In this document: positions 1 to 9,351 of the stretch, piece by piece | Numbering within the stretch: position 1 is the first letter of the stretch | Layout of the letters: each line of letters opens with the position of its first letter | Source: Streptomyces sp. TLI_235 | GTDB lineage: Bacteria; Actinomycetota; Actinomycetes; Streptomycetales; Streptomycetaceae | NCBI GenBank assembly: GCA_002300355.1 | Contig: NSGV01000001.1 | Coordinates: 5,084,001 to 5,148,000 of the forward strand | DNA length: 64,000 nt | Reading direction: 5' to 3' | The notes under the pieces: model-generated | What the model was told of the DNA's origin: nothing | The model's input: the letters and a program-made list of their open reading frames with translations, nothing else | The model's database searches: none | Position numbers and translations under genes: made by a program

Positions 1-314
1 ACCTGCGCGAGGCCACCGTCTTCTACACCGTCTACGGTGACGAGACCGAGCGTCAGGCCAGCGCGGCCGCCCTGGAGAGCGCCAAGGGCGTCCTCCGCTC
101 CGAGGTCGGCCGGCAGACCGGGGTGCGCTTCACCCCGACCCTGACCTTCGTCGCGGACGCGCTGCCGGACAACGCCAAGAACATCGACGACCTGCTCGAC
201 CGGGCCCGGCAGTCCGACGCGGCGGTGCGCACCGCCGCCGCCGGCGCCAGCTACGCCGGCGACGCGGACCCGTACCGCACCGGCCGAGACGACGACGCGG
301 ACGAGGACGAGTAG
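1..314 (+). CDS. rbfA: Ribosome-binding factor A, 5'-truncated by window edge
   Basis: Partial gene: the start lies outside the window and only about 103 C-terminal residues remain. The frame shows LREATVFYTVYGDE, from the C-terminal half of the single KH-like domain of RbfA, and ends in an acidic, probably disordered tail (DDDADEDE). RbfA binds the 30S subunit during late 16S rRNA maturation and cold adaptation. The stop at 312-314 is 2 bp before the next start, and the order rbfA-nrnA-truB-ribF is the usual one in streptomycetes. Identification rests on the visible domain plus this context. Confidence 0.9.
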   Translation, partial: LREATVFYTVYGDETERQASAAALESAKGVLRSEVGRQTGVRFTPTLTFVADALPDNAKNIDDLLDRARQSDAAVRTAAAGASYAGDADPYRTGRDDDADEDE

Positions 315-316
315 GC

Positions 317-1399
317 ATGACCGGCGAGCCGACGGCGGCCGGTACCGCGGGGGCGGGCTCCACCAGCACGGTGGAGCCTGCCCTCGCGGTGCTTCCGGGG
401 CCACGCACTGAGGCCTCCGGCCTCGACCACGAGTGGCAGCGCGTCGTGGCGGAGATCGGGCGGGCCACCGACATCGATCTGATCTGCCACATCAACCCGG
501 ACGGCGACGCCCTGGGCTCCGCGCTCGCCGCGGGCCTGGCCCTGCGCTCGCTCGGGTACCGCGTCCGGGTCTCCTTCGGCGACGACCCGCAGATCGTCCC
601 CGAGTCGCTGTCCTTCCTGCCCGGGCAGGAGCTGATCGTGCCCGCCTCGGCCGTTCCCGACGTGCCCGAGCTGGTGCTCTGCTTCGACGTCGCCTCCGAG
701 GGCCGGCTCGGCCTGCTCCACGACAAGGCCTTCGCCGCCCCGGTCATGGTGGTCTTCGACCACCACGCCTCCAACCCGGGCTTCGGCACCCACCGGCTGA
801 TCGACCCGGCCGCCCCGGCCACCGCCGTGCTCGTCGACGAACTGCTGCGCCGCCTCGGCGTGCCCCTCGACCAGGCGCTCGCCACCTGCCTGTACACCGG
901 CGTCGCCACCGACACCGGCTCCTTCAAGTACGCCGCCACCACACCGGCCACCCACGAGCTCGCCGGCCGGCTGCTGGCCACCGGCATCCGGCAGGACCTG
1001 ATCTCCCGCCAGCTCTGGGACACCTCCTCCTTCGGCTACCTCAAGGTGCTCGCCGGCGCCCTCGGCCGCGCGGTCCTCGAGCCCGAGGCCGTGGGCGGCC
1101 GCGGCCTGGTGTGGACCTGGGTGCCGTACCAGGAACTCGCCCTCTTCGGCGTGACGGTGGAGGAGATCGAGGGTCTGATCGACGTGCTCCGGCGCCCCGC
1201 CGAGGCCGAGGTCGCGCTCGTGCTCAAGCAGGACCCGGACGGCACCCTGCGCGGCTCCTGCCGCTCCAAGGGCGCGGTGGACGTCGCCGCGGCCTGCACC
1301 GAACTCGGCGGCGGCGGGCACGTCTACGCGGCCGGGTTCGCCGCCCGCGAGGACGTCGAGACGGTGGTGGCCCGCTTCCGGGCCGCGCTGGCCGGCTGA
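317..1399 (+). CDS. nrnA: DHH-family oligoribonuclease / pAp phosphatase (NrnA-like)
   Basis: A 360-residue protein of the DHH-DHHA1 phosphoesterase superfamily. Family members degrade very short RNA or dephosphorylate 3'-phosphoadenosine 5'-phosphate in the cytoplasm. Visible metal-binding motifs are HINPDGD (58-64), the aspartate in CFDVAS (about 124) and the DHH triad (148-150, FDHHASNPGFG). The DHHA1 substrate loop LGGGGHVYAAGF is near residue 331. The ATG at 317 is chosen because it follows the rbfA stop by 2 bp; the first 35 residues are low complexity. The gene is followed 31 bp later by truB, so it probably belongs to the same transcript. Which substrate dominates cannot be told from sequence. 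Confidence 0.9.
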   Translation: MTGEPTAAGTAGAGSTSTVEPALAVLPGPRTEASGLDHEWQRVVAEIGRATDIDLICHINPDGDALGSALAAGLALRSLGYRVRVSFGDDPQIVPESLSFLPGQELIVPASAVPDVPELVLCFDVASEGRLGLLHDKAFAAPVMVVFDHHASNPGFGTHRLIDPAAPATAVLVDELLRRLGVPLDQALATCLYTGVATDTGSFKYAATTPATHELAGRLLATGIRQDLISRQLWDTSSFGYLKVLAGALGRAVLEPEAVGGRGLVWTWVPYQELALFGVTVEEIEGLIDVLRRPAEAEVALVLKQDPDGTLRGSCRSKGAVDVAAACTELGGGGHVYAAGFAAREDVETVVARFRAALAG

Positions 1400-1430
1400 C
1401 CCGCCCACACACTCCTCGAAGAAAGAACCG

Positions 1431-2335
1431 ATGAAGCGCAAGGGAACAGGTCCCGACGGCCTGGTCATCGTCGACAAGCCGGAGGGCATCACCTCGCACG
1501 GGGTGGTCGCCAAGCTGCGGTGGCTGGCCGGCACCCGCAAGGTCGGCCACGCCGGCACCCTCGACCCGATGGCCACCGGCGTGCTGGTGCTCGGCGTCGA
1601 GCGGGCCACCCGGCTGCTCGGGCACCTGATGCTCACCAGCAAGACCTACGAGGCGACGATCCGGCTCGGCCAGACCACGATCACCGACGACCGGGAGGGC
1701 GAGGTCACCGCCTCCGCGCCGGCCGACGCCGTCACCCGGGAGGCCGTCGACGCCGGGATCGCCGACCTGACCGGCGAGATCATGCAGGTCCCGTCCAAGG
1801 TCTCCGCCATCAAGATCGACGGCAAGCGCTCCTACGCCCGGGTCCGCGAGGGCGAGGACTTCGAACTGGCGGCCCGCCCCACCACGGTGCACTCCTTCAC
1901 CGTCCACGAGCAGCGGGCCGCGACCGCCGAGGACGGCACCCCGGTGATCGACCTCGACGTCACCGTCGAGTGCTCCTCCGGCACGTACATCCGCGCGCTC
2001 GCCCGCGACCTCGGCACCGCCCTCGGCGTCGGCGGCCACCTCACCGCGCTGCGCCGCACCAAGGTCGGCCCGTACGGGCTGGAGCACGCCCGCACCCTGG
2101 AGCAGCTGGAGGAGAAGCTGGAGGTGCTGCCCATCGCCGAGGCGGCCGCCGCGGCCTTCCCCCGCTGGGACATCGATGCCGAGCAGGCCGAGCAGCTCTC
2201 GCACGGCATGCGGCTGAAGGCCCCGGGCTCGACACGGGCGGCCCGATCGCCGTGTTCGACCCGGAGGGCCGCTTCCTCGCCCTGGTCGAGGAGAAGGGCG
2301 GTAGTGCCCGCCCGGTGGCCGTCTTCGTCGGCTGA
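1431..2335 (+). CDS. truB: tRNA pseudouridine-55 synthase TruB, apparent frameshift near 2228
   Basis: TruB makes pseudouridine 55 in the T-loop of elongator tRNAs. The catalytic aspartate is D45 in GHAGTLDPMATGVL, and the family blocks KTYEATIRLG, SALKI-like VSAIKIDGKRSYARVREG and CSSGTYIRALARDLG follow. From codon 266 the frame leaves the family sequence. The expected C-terminal PUA-like end (LDTGGPIAVFDPEGRFLALV) is present in the frame offset by one base and stops at 2335. One extra C in the run around 2221-2230 would restore a 301-residue protein. As written, the frame runs on to 2411 with an unrelated arginine-rich tail (326 aa). This is either a sequencing error or a real mutation. The catalytic domain is intact, so a truncated PUA would be the main loss. 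A start ATG follows a GAAGAAAG ribosome-binding site. Confidence 0.9.
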
Positions 2336-2528
2336 GCCACCCGCCCGGCCCTCCCGGGCCCCGGCCCGCCGCCCGCTCGGCGTCACCCTTTCGGGCGAGC
2401 GCGCGAGGTGAACCGGTGTCGTGAACGGCGCGCGCACGGTGGTGCGTCGCCCGCAGGGGGCACACTCCCCGCGGTGAGTACGGCGGCCGGTCCGGCCGCC
2501 GGCTGACCCGGCGGGAGGGGCGGCGCGG

Positions 2529-5500
2529 ATGGCGGGCAGACACCAGCCGGGGGCGACGGCAGGGCCGCCGCCGCCCCGTCCCGCGGACGCCCTCGTCGGC
2601 ATCCGCGACGAGACCGGCCGCCACCGCGGCCTCGGCTTCACCGCCGACCCGCAGGGCACCGTGGTCACCGCCCACGAGACCGCCGCCGGCCCCGCCGCCC
2701 TGGTACTGCTGCTGCCCGACGGCACCCTCGTACCGCTCGGCCCGGACGCCGTCGAGCTGCTGCCCGAGCACGGCCTGGCCCTGCTCCACCCCGCCGCCGC
2801 CGGCCCGCCGAGGCCCGCGCTGCCGATCTCCGGGCACACCGGCCGGGCCGCCGCCGGACGGCCGCTGGCGCTGCTCCGGCCACCCGCCGCGGGCACCGCC
2901 CCGGGCCCGGTCACCCCGGTCGCCGCGGTCGGCCGCTGCACCGCCGCGCTGCTGCTGCCGGAGGGCTTCCACGCCGTCCCCGACACCCTGCTCCTCGACC
3001 TCCCACCGGAGGCCGCCCTGCCCGGCACACCCGTGCTGGACGCCGACTCCGGGGCCGTCCTCGCCGTGCTCGCGCCGGCGCTGCGGGCCGAGGGCGCCGG
3101 CACCGTCCCCGCAGCCCCGCTCGGCGTCGCCGGCCTGCACCGGCTGGTGCGGCGCAACGCCGAGAGCGTCCCCGGGCACGGCGCGGCGCTCAACCTCGGC
3201 GGCGTCCTCCGGCTCGCCGCCGTCCAGCTCGACACGGCCGCCGCCGGCCCCTCCCGGGCCGCCGAGCTCGCCGCAGCACTCGCCACAGGCCTCGCCGCCG
3301 GCCGCACCGACCGGGCCGACGGCCTCACCGGCGAGGAACCGCTCGACCCGCACACCGTCCTCGTCGGCGCCCCCGGCAGCGGACGCAGCACCGAACTCGC
3401 CGCGCTGGCCCGGCGCCGGGCCACCGGCGAACGCCCCCTGCCCACGCTCTGGCTGCGCGGCGCCGACCTCGCGCCCGGCGACACCTCACTGGCCGAGCCG
3501 GTCGCGCGCGCCCTGGCCGGCGCCGCCACCCGGCTGGCCGTCCCGGCGCCCGCGCCCGAAGAGGCCGCCCGGCTCTGCGCCGACGCCGACCGCACCCTGC
3601 TCGTCCTGCTGGACGCCCCCGAGGAGGCCGTCGCGGCTCCCTCCGGCGCCTGGTGGGCCGCCACCGCCGACTGGCTCGGCCGGCACCGGGTCCGGCTGCT
3701 CACCGCCTGCCGACCCGAGACCTGGGACGGCCCCGCCCGGCCCGCCGGCGCCCGTCCGGTCGGCCTGGGCCCGCTGCCCGCCGACGCCGCCGAGCGGGCC
3801 GCCCGCCGGCACGGCGCCGACCCCGCCGCCCTCGCACCCGCCGACGCCGCCCACCCCGAGGCCCTGCGCACCGCAGGCGACCTCCGCGCCGCCGGCCTGC
3901 ACGGCACCCCGGCCAGCCGCGGCGAGCTCTACGCCGCCCACCTCGACCTGCTCTGCCTGCGGATCGCCCGCCGGATCCGGGCCGCCGAGGACCGCCGCCC
4001 CGGCGCCCACCGCCGCGGCGCCGCGCCCTCCGGCGGCGAGGACACCGGCCGGCTGCGCCGCACCGCCGCCGCCGTCGCCGGGCGCGTCCACGAGGCCGCC
4101 CGGCTGCTGCTCGGGGCCGGGCACGCCGGGCTGACCGCCGGCGAGTTCGACCGGCTCTTCCCGGCCGCCGGTGGCTGGGGCCCGGCCGTCCTCGCCGAGG
4201 GTCTGTTCGTCCGCGCCGGCGACGGATTCCGGCTCGCCCGCGAGGACCACGCCGACTGGCTGCAGGGACGCCACCTCGACCTCGACCGCGCCCTCCACCT
4301 GCTGCTCGACCCGGCCCCCGCACCCGGCCCCGACACCCGTACCGACCGGGACACCCACACAGGCCGCGACACCGACCCGGGCGCCGGCCACGGGGTGCCC
4401 CGTCACCGGCTCGGCGCGGTCGCCGCCGCGCTGCGCCGGCTCGCCGAGACCGGGGACGGACCCGCCCTGGCCGAACGGCTGCGGCAGCTGCGGAACACCC
4501 TGGACACCGCCGAACCCGGCTCCGAGGCCGCCTGGTGGGCCGCCCGCCTGCTCGCCGCGGTGCTGCCCGCCCTGCCCCGGCCCGGTGTCCACCGCGCCCT
4601 GCTGGCCGGCCTGGCCGGCCACCCCGCCTTCACCCCGGACTGGTGGGCCGCCCTGCCGCTCGCCCCGGCCGACCGGCTGGACCTGCTGCGCGGACTCGTC
4701 CGCACCGACCCGTCCGGCGGGCCGTACCGGGCCGCTGCCGCCGCCCTGCTGACCGCCGACCCGGTCACCGTCCAGCCGCTGCTCTGCGCCTGGTTCGCCG
4801 ACGCAGGCCCGCTCGCCGACGGCACCGGCGCCACCGTCGCGGACCTCGCCCACGACCTGCTGCACACCCACCGCAGGCTGGCCGTCGACGAGTTGGCGGA
4901 CACCCTGGCCGCCGCCGCGCACCCGAGAGCCGACGCGCTGCTCGCCCGGCTCGCCGAGGACGAGCCCTCCGCGCTCTGCCGCGCCGTCGACCGCTGGAGC
5001 CACGACCCGCGCCCCGAACGGCACGTCGCCGCCGCCGTGCACGCCCTGCGCGCCGCCCCGCACGCCAACCCCGCCGGCCGGCGGCTGCTGCGGTTCACCG
5101 CGCTCACCCTGCTCGCCCGCGAGGACGAGCCGGCCCTGCACGGCGCCGCCCTCGCCCTGCTGCTGCGGGACCCCGAGGACCGGGCCGCCCACCTGCCGCG
5201 CGCACTCGAGGCGTACGCCGCCGACGACCCCTTCCTCGGCGCGGCCGAACTCGCCCCCGCGCTCGCCGACCACCCCGAGGCCGTGCTGGCCGCCGTCCGG
5301 CGCAGACTCGCCCGCCCCGCCGCCCCGGTCGCCGACGGCCTGCGGCTGCTCGCCCGGGCCGAGGACCCCGGGACCGTCCGCGAGGGTGTCCTTCTCGCCG
5401 CCCGGCAGCTGCGCGAACACCCGGAGCGCGCCGGGCAGTTGGCCGCCCACGTGGACGTCCTGCTGGCCGCCGGGCACGACGCGCGGCCGCTGGTCGCCGA

Positions 5501-5954
5501 GGTGGTGACCGCCCCCGCCACTGTGCGCAAGGTCTTCGCCCCGGTACTGGCGGCGCCCGACGGCCAGGCCCGGGCCGTCCTGCTGGACGCCCTGCTCGCC
5601 GCCGAACGCGACCCCGGCGTGCTCGCCGCCGTCCTCGACCGGGTCGCCGACGGCTGTGCCCGCACCGCACCGCAACGGGCCCGCGAGCTGGTCCGCAGGA
5701 TCGCAGGCCGGTGGCCCGGGGCCGACGCCGCCCTCGTCGGCGCGGCCGGGCGGACGGCCTCCTTCGCACGGCTCCTCGCCGACTGGCCGGACACCGGCCC
5801 GCCGCCGCCCGACGGTCCGCTCACCGCCCGCCTGCGCGAACTCGCCGCCGCCGGCCGGGACCCGCAGTACGCCGCTGCCGAGGCGGAACGGGCCGCCCAC
5901 CGCGCCGAGGCCATTCCGGTGCCGAAGCAGGGACGGGCTCATGGCACGCTATAG
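2529..5954 (+). CDS. Large trypsin-like (pseudo)protease - NACHT-like NTPase fusion with alpha-helical repeats
   Basis: An 1141-residue protein of uncertain function. Residues 20-200 resemble trypsin-like peptidases of the HtrA type: GLGFTADPQGTVVTAHE places a histidine at H49. The Asp position (normally DLALL) reads HGLALL, and the nucleophile motif (normally GxSGSPV) reads ALPGTPV, so Asp and Ser appear to be lost. A P-loop GAPGSGRST (280-288, Lys replaced by Arg) and a Walker B-like LLVLLD (357-362) mark an NTPase core. From about 600 to the end the protein is alanine/leucine-rich helical, HEAT-like. No signal peptide is seen, so it is probably cytoplasmic. It lies between truB and ribF, a position where streptomycetes often carry such a protein. 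It could be a STAND-type sensor; that is inference. Confidence 0.75.
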   Translation: MAGRHQPGATAGPPPPRPADALVGIRDETGRHRGLGFTADPQGTVVTAHETAAGPAALVLLLPDGTLVPLGPDAVELLPEHGLALLHPAAAGPPRPALPISGHTGRAAAGRPLALLRPPAAGTAPGPVTPVAAVGRCTAALLLPEGFHAVPDTLLLDLPPEAALPGTPVLDADSGAVLAVLAPALRAEGAGTVPAAPLGVAGLHRLVRRNAESVPGHGAALNLGGVLRLAAVQLDTAAAGPSRAAELAAALATGLAAGRTDRADGLTGEEPLDPHTVLVGAPGSGRSTELAALARRRATGERPLPTLWLRGADLAPGDTSLAEPVARALAGAATRLAVPAPAPEEAARLCADADRTLLVLLDAPEEAVAAPSGAWWAATADWLGRHRVRLLTACRPETWDGPARPAGARPVGLGPLPADAAERAARRHGADPAALAPADAAHPEALRTAGDLRAAGLHGTPASRGELYAAHLDLLCLRIARRIRAAEDRRPGAHRRGAAPSGGEDTGRLRRTAAAVAGRVHEAARLLLGAGHAGLTAGEFDRLFPAAGGWGPAVLAEGLFVRAGDGFRLAREDHADWLQGRHLDLDRALHLLLDPAPAPGPDTRTDRDTHTGRDTDPGAGHGVPRHRLGAVAAALRRLAETGDGPALAERLRQLRNTLDTAEPGSEAAWWAARLLAAVLPALPRPGVHRALLAGLAGHPAFTPDWWAALPLAPADRLDLLRGLVRTDPSGGPYRAAAAALLTADPVTVQPLLCAWFADAGPLADGTGATVADLAHDLLHTHRRLAVDELADTLAAAAHPRADALLARLAEDEPSALCRAVDRWSHDPRPERHVAAAVHALRAAPHANPAGRRLLRFTALTLLAREDEPALHGAALALLLRDPEDRAAHLPRALEAYAADDPFLGAAELAPALADHPEAVLAAVRRRLARPAAPVADGLRLLARAEDPGTVREGVLLAARQLREHPERAGQLAAHVDVLLAAGHDARPLVAEVVTAPATVRKVFAPVLAAPDGQARAVLLDALLAAERDPGVLAAVLDRVADGCARTAPQRARELVRRIAGRWPGADAALVGAAGRTASFARLLADWPDTGPPPPDGPLTARLRELAAAGRDPQYAAAEAERAAHRAEAIPVPKQGRAHGTL

Positions 5955-6015
5955 GGGTTCGGGTTGAGTGTTCGAGCGCCTCCCGAGGCGCGGCAGAGGA
6001 ACAAGGAGCGGTCAG

Positions 6016-6963
6016 GTGCAGCGCTGGCGTGGCCTGGAGGAGATCCCCGGGGACTGGGGGCGCAGCGTCGTCACCATCGGATCGTTCGACGGTGTGCACC
6101 GTGGCCACCAGCTGATCATCGAACGGGTGGTGGAGCACGCCCGCGAACTCGGCGCCAAGTCCGTCGTCGTCACCTTCGACCCGCACCCCAGCGAGGTCGT
6201 CCGGCCGGGCAGCCACCCGGCCCTGCTGGCCCCGCAGCCCCGCCGGGCCGAACTGATCGAGGAGCTCGGCGTCGACGCCGTGCTCGTCCTGCCGTTCACT
6301 TTCGAATTCTCCCAGGAGTCACCGGAGTTCTTCGTCCGGTCGGTGCTGGTGGAGGCACTGCGCGCCAAGGCCGTGGTCGAGGGCCCGAACTTCCGCTTCG
6401 GGCACCGTGCGGCCGGCAACGTCGCCCTGCTCGCCGAACTCGGCCGCGCCGACGACTTCGAGGTCGAGGTGCTCGACCTCCGGGTGAGCGGCAGCGCCGG
6501 CGACGGCGAGGCCTTCTCCTCCACCCTCTGCCGCCGCCTGGTGGCCGGCGGCGACATGGCCGGCGTCGCCGAGGTGCTCGGCCGACCGCACCGCGTCGAG
6601 GGCGTGGTCGTCCGCGGCGCCCAGCGCGGCCGCGAACTCGGCTACCCCACCGCCAACGTGGAGACCGTGCCGCACAGCGCGATCCCCGCCGACGGCGTCT
6701 ACGCGGGCTGGCTCACCGCCGACGGCGAGCGCATGCCGGCCGCCATCTCGGTGGGCACCAACCCCACCTTCGACGGCACCGCCCGCACCGTCGAGGCCTA
6801 CGCCATCGACCGGGTCGGCCTCGACCTGTACGGCCTGCACGTGGCCGTCGACTTCCTCGCCTACCTGCGCGGCATGGAGAAGTTCGACTCGATCGAGGCC
6901 CTGCTGGAGCGGATGGCCGACGACGTCAAGCAGGCCCGCGAGCTGACCGACACCGCCGGCTGA
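6016..6963 (+). CDS. ribF: Bifunctional riboflavin kinase / FAD synthetase
   Basis: RibF phosphorylates riboflavin to FMN and adenylylates FMN to FAD. The N-terminal FMN adenylyltransferase domain has the nucleotidyltransferase motif SFDGVHRGHQ. The C-terminal flavokinase domain shows GRELGYPTANV and ISVGTNPTFDGTARTVEAY. The GTG at 6016 is chosen because an AAGGAG ribosome-binding site precedes it and the product then begins VQRWRGLEEIP, the conserved start; a GTG at 5968 would add 16 residues and has no such site. The product is 315 aa, normal for the family. It is the last gene of the translation cluster and ends at a perfect hairpin. No FMN riboswitch-like leader is visible. Confidence 0.95.
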   Translation: MQRWRGLEEIPGDWGRSVVTIGSFDGVHRGHQLIIERVVEHARELGAKSVVVTFDPHPSEVVRPGSHPALLAPQPRRAELIEELGVDAVLVLPFTFEFSQESPEFFVRSVLVEALRAKAVVEGPNFRFGHRAAGNVALLAELGRADDFEVEVLDLRVSGSAGDGEAFSSTLCRRLVAGGDMAGVAEVLGRPHRVEGVVVRGAQRGRELGYPTANVETVPHSAIPADGVYAGWLTADGERMPAAISVGTNPTFDGTARTVEAYAIDRVGLDLYGLHVAVDFLAYLRGMEKFDSIEALLERMADDVKQARELTDTAG

Positions 6964-6973
6964 CGGCCCCCGC

Positions 6974-7020
6974 GCACGCCGAAGGCCCCCGACATCCGGT
7001 GTCGGGGGCCTTCGGCGTGC
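6974..7020. terminator. Bidirectional terminator between ribF and the ParA-like gene
   Basis: Perfect 21-bp inverted repeat with a 5-nt loop, arms at 6974-6994 and 7000-7020. It begins 10 bp after the ribF stop and ends 4 bp before the stop of the convergent gene, so it probably serves both strands. Confidence 0.85.
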
Positions 7021-7024
7021 TGCC

Positions 7025-9166
7025 TCAGTGCTGCTGCGGCGGGTACCCGTACCCGGGCGGCGGGGGCTGCTGGCCGTCCTGTGGCGGCGGGTAGCCGTAC
7101 CCCGGCTGCTGCGGCTGCTGCCACTCCTGCGGCAGCGGCTGCGCCCCGGGCTGGGCCGGCGGCTGCTGGCCCCAGCCGGGCGGCGGGGCCTGGCCGGGCT
7201 GCGGGGCCCACGGCGCACCCGGCGCGGGCTGGCCGGGGTAGCCGTAGCCCTGCTGCTGCGGGTAGCCCTGCTGCTGCGGGTACGGCTGCTGCTGGGGCGG
7301 CATCTGCTGCCCGTAGCCCTGCTGCTGCGCCCAGGCGGACTGCTGGGCCTGCTGGGTGCGGGCGATGTCCTCGCCGACCAGGGTGGCCAGGTCGAAGTAC
7401 GCGTCGCGGACCTTGGGCTTCATCATGGCCAGGTTGACCTCGGCACCGGCCGCCAGGCTCTCGTCGAACGGCACCACCACGACACCGCGGCAGCGGGTCT
7501 GGAAGTGCGCCACGATGTCCTCGACCTTGATCATCTTGCTGGTCTCGCGGACCCCGGAGACCACCGTGATGCTGCGCTGCACCAGGTCCGCGTAGCCGTG
7601 CGCGGACAGCCAGTCCAGCGTGGTCGAGGCGCTGGAGGCACCGTCCACGCTCGGCGTGGAGACGATGATCAGCTGGTCCGCGAGGTCCAGCACACCGCGC
7701 ATCGCGCTGTAGAGCAGACCGGTGCCGGAGTCCGTCAGGATGATCGGGTAATGCTGCCCGAGCACCTCGATGACCTGGCGGTAGTCCGAGTCGTCGAAGG
7801 TGGTCGAGACCGCCGGGTCGACGTCGTTCGCCAGGATCTCCAGGCCCGAGTGCAGGTCCTGCGAGGTGAACTGGCGGATGTCCATGTAGCTGCGCAGGTG
7901 CGGGATCGCCGTCACCAGGTCGCGGATGGTCGCACCGGTCTGGCGCTTCACCCGGCGGCCGAGCGTGCCGGCGTCCGGGTTGGCGTCGATCGCGATGACC
8001 TTGTCCTGGCGCTCGCTCGCCAGCGTGGCGCCCAGCGAGGTCGTCGTCGTGGTCTTGCCGACACCGCCCTTGAGGCTGATCACCGCGATCCGGTAGCAGC
8101 TCATCACCGGGGTCCGGATGATCTCCAGCTTGCGCGCCCGGTCGGCCTGCGCCGCCTTGCCGCCGAACTGGAACCGCGGCTGCTGGCGCTGCGCCTTCGG
8201 CTGACCGCGCAGCAGCCGGTCCGAGGACAGCTCCACCGCCGCCGTGTAGCCCAGCGCAGCGCCGTGCGCCTGTGCCTGCTGCGGGCCCGCCTGCTGGAAG
8301 GCCGCCGGAGCCTGCGGCACGCCGCCCTGCTGCTGCGGGTACGCCTGCGGGTAGGCGGGCGGCTGTGGCCAGCCGCCCGTCCGCGGGTCGACCGGCGGAC
8401 CGGGCACCGGGGCCGGGCCGGGCGCCGGCGCGGGTCCGGGAACGGTCGGCGGGACACCCTGCTGCTGCGGCGGCCACGGCCCGGGCTGCGGCGCACCGCC
8501 CTGCTGCTGCGGGTACGGCTGCGGGGGGCCCGGCGGCACCGGCTGCTGCGGCGGCGCGTACGGCGCGCCCTGCTGCTGCGGCTGGGGCTGCGGCGGCCAC
8601 GGCTGCGCGGCCTGCTGCTCGGGAGCGGGAGCGGGAGCGGGAGCAGGAACGGGGGCCGGCGCGGGAGCGGGCACCGGGGCGGGCTCGACCGGCGGCACCG
8701 CGGTGGACTGCACCTCCACCGCCGGCGCGGGAACCGGGGCAGGGGCCGGCACCGGAGCCGGCTCCGCCACGGGCTGCTCGACCACCGGCGCGGGAGCGGG
8801 CACCGTCGGCGGCTGCTCGGCCACCGGCGGCTGCGGAACGAGCGGCTGCGGAACGGGCTGCGGCTGGACGACCGGCGCCTGTTCGGCCTGCGGCGCGACC
8901 GGGGCCGGGGCGGGAACGGGAGCAGGGACGGACTCCGCGGCCGGTGCGGGAGCGGGCACCGGCGCGGGCGGCTGCACGGCGACCGGTGGCTGTACCACCG
9001 GCTGCGGAGCCGGCGGTGGCGACGGCGCGGGGGCCGGTGCGGGCTGCGCCGGAGCCGCGCTCTGTGTGTACCAGGACGGGGGAGCGTAGTCGGGCTCGTC
9101 CGACCAGTCGTCGTCCTCCTCCGCCGCGTTGTCGCCGACGTAGACGCCGTCCCGATCGCTGCTCAC
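7025..9166 (-). CDS. MinD/ParA-like ATPase with long Pro/Gln-rich flanks, type VII secretion locus
   Basis: A 713-residue protein in three parts. Residues 1-330 are low complexity, rich in proline, alanine and glutamine after an acidic start (EEDDDWSDEPDY). The middle is a SIMIBI ATPase with the deviant Walker A KGGVGKTTTTT near residue 365, then DANPDAGTL and TDSGTGLL. The last 100 residues are again Q/P/G-rich (repeats of YPQQQGY). Such ATPases occur in ESX loci (EspI-like in mycobacteria) and may couple energy or positioning to secretion; the exact role is unknown. The GTG at 9166 is chosen for a GAGGGAG site directly upstream. It is transcribed away from eccE but separated from it by two hairpins, so it may have its own promoter. 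Confidence 0.8.
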   Translation of the reverse strand: MSSDRDGVYVGDNAAEEDDDWSDEPDYAPPSWYTQSAAPAQPAPAPAPSPPPAPQPVVQPPVAVQPPAPVPAPAPAAESVPAPVPAPAPVAPQAEQAPVVQPQPVPQPLVPQPPVAEQPPTVPAPAPVVEQPVAEPAPVPAPAPVPAPAVEVQSTAVPPVEPAPVPAPAPAPVPAPAPAPAPEQQAAQPWPPQPQPQQQGAPYAPPQQPVPPGPPQPYPQQQGGAPQPGPWPPQQQGVPPTVPGPAPAPGPAPVPGPPVDPRTGGWPQPPAYPQAYPQQQGGVPQAPAAFQQAGPQQAQAHGAALGYTAAVELSSDRLLRGQPKAQRQQPRFQFGGKAAQADRARKLEIIRTPVMSCYRIAVISLKGGVGKTTTTTSLGATLASERQDKVIAIDANPDAGTLGRRVKRQTGATIRDLVTAIPHLRSYMDIRQFTSQDLHSGLEILANDVDPAVSTTFDDSDYRQVIEVLGQHYPIILTDSGTGLLYSAMRGVLDLADQLIIVSTPSVDGASSASTTLDWLSAHGYADLVQRSITVVSGVRETSKMIKVEDIVAHFQTRCRGVVVVPFDESLAAGAEVNLAMMKPKVRDAYFDLATLVGEDIARTQQAQQSAWAQQQGYGQQMPPQQQPYPQQQGYPQQQGYGYPGQPAPGAPWAPQPGQAPPPGWGQQPPAQPGAQPLPQEWQQPQQPGYGYPPPQDGQQPPPPGYGYPPQQH

Positions 9167-9351
9167 TGGGGCTCCCTCGTTTTCGTCGCCGCTGTTCGCG
9201 GTGGGTCGGGCAACAAGACTAGGACGTGATCCGCGGTCATCTGAAGGCGGTACCGGATGCCGAACCGCCACCGGGCACGGCCGACCGCGCGCGGAGAACC
9301 GTCCAAAGGGTGAACGCCGAAAGCACGTCCGCCTGTTTCCCCCGTCCCCGG

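Noticed and set aside
2336..2411. The long truB reading frame to 2411 as the genuine C-terminus
   Set aside because: The end is Arg/Pro-rich and unlike TruB, whereas the correct C-terminus is found one base out of frame.
5955..6015. FMN riboswitch before ribF
   Set aside because: Only about 60 bp separates the genes, and ribF is in the translation operon; no RFN-like conserved blocks.
7230..7330. DNA tandem repeat element in the ParA-like gene
   Set aside because: The repeated CTGCTGCGGGTA-type units encode Gln/Pro/Tyr-rich protein repeats; no independent element is indicated.
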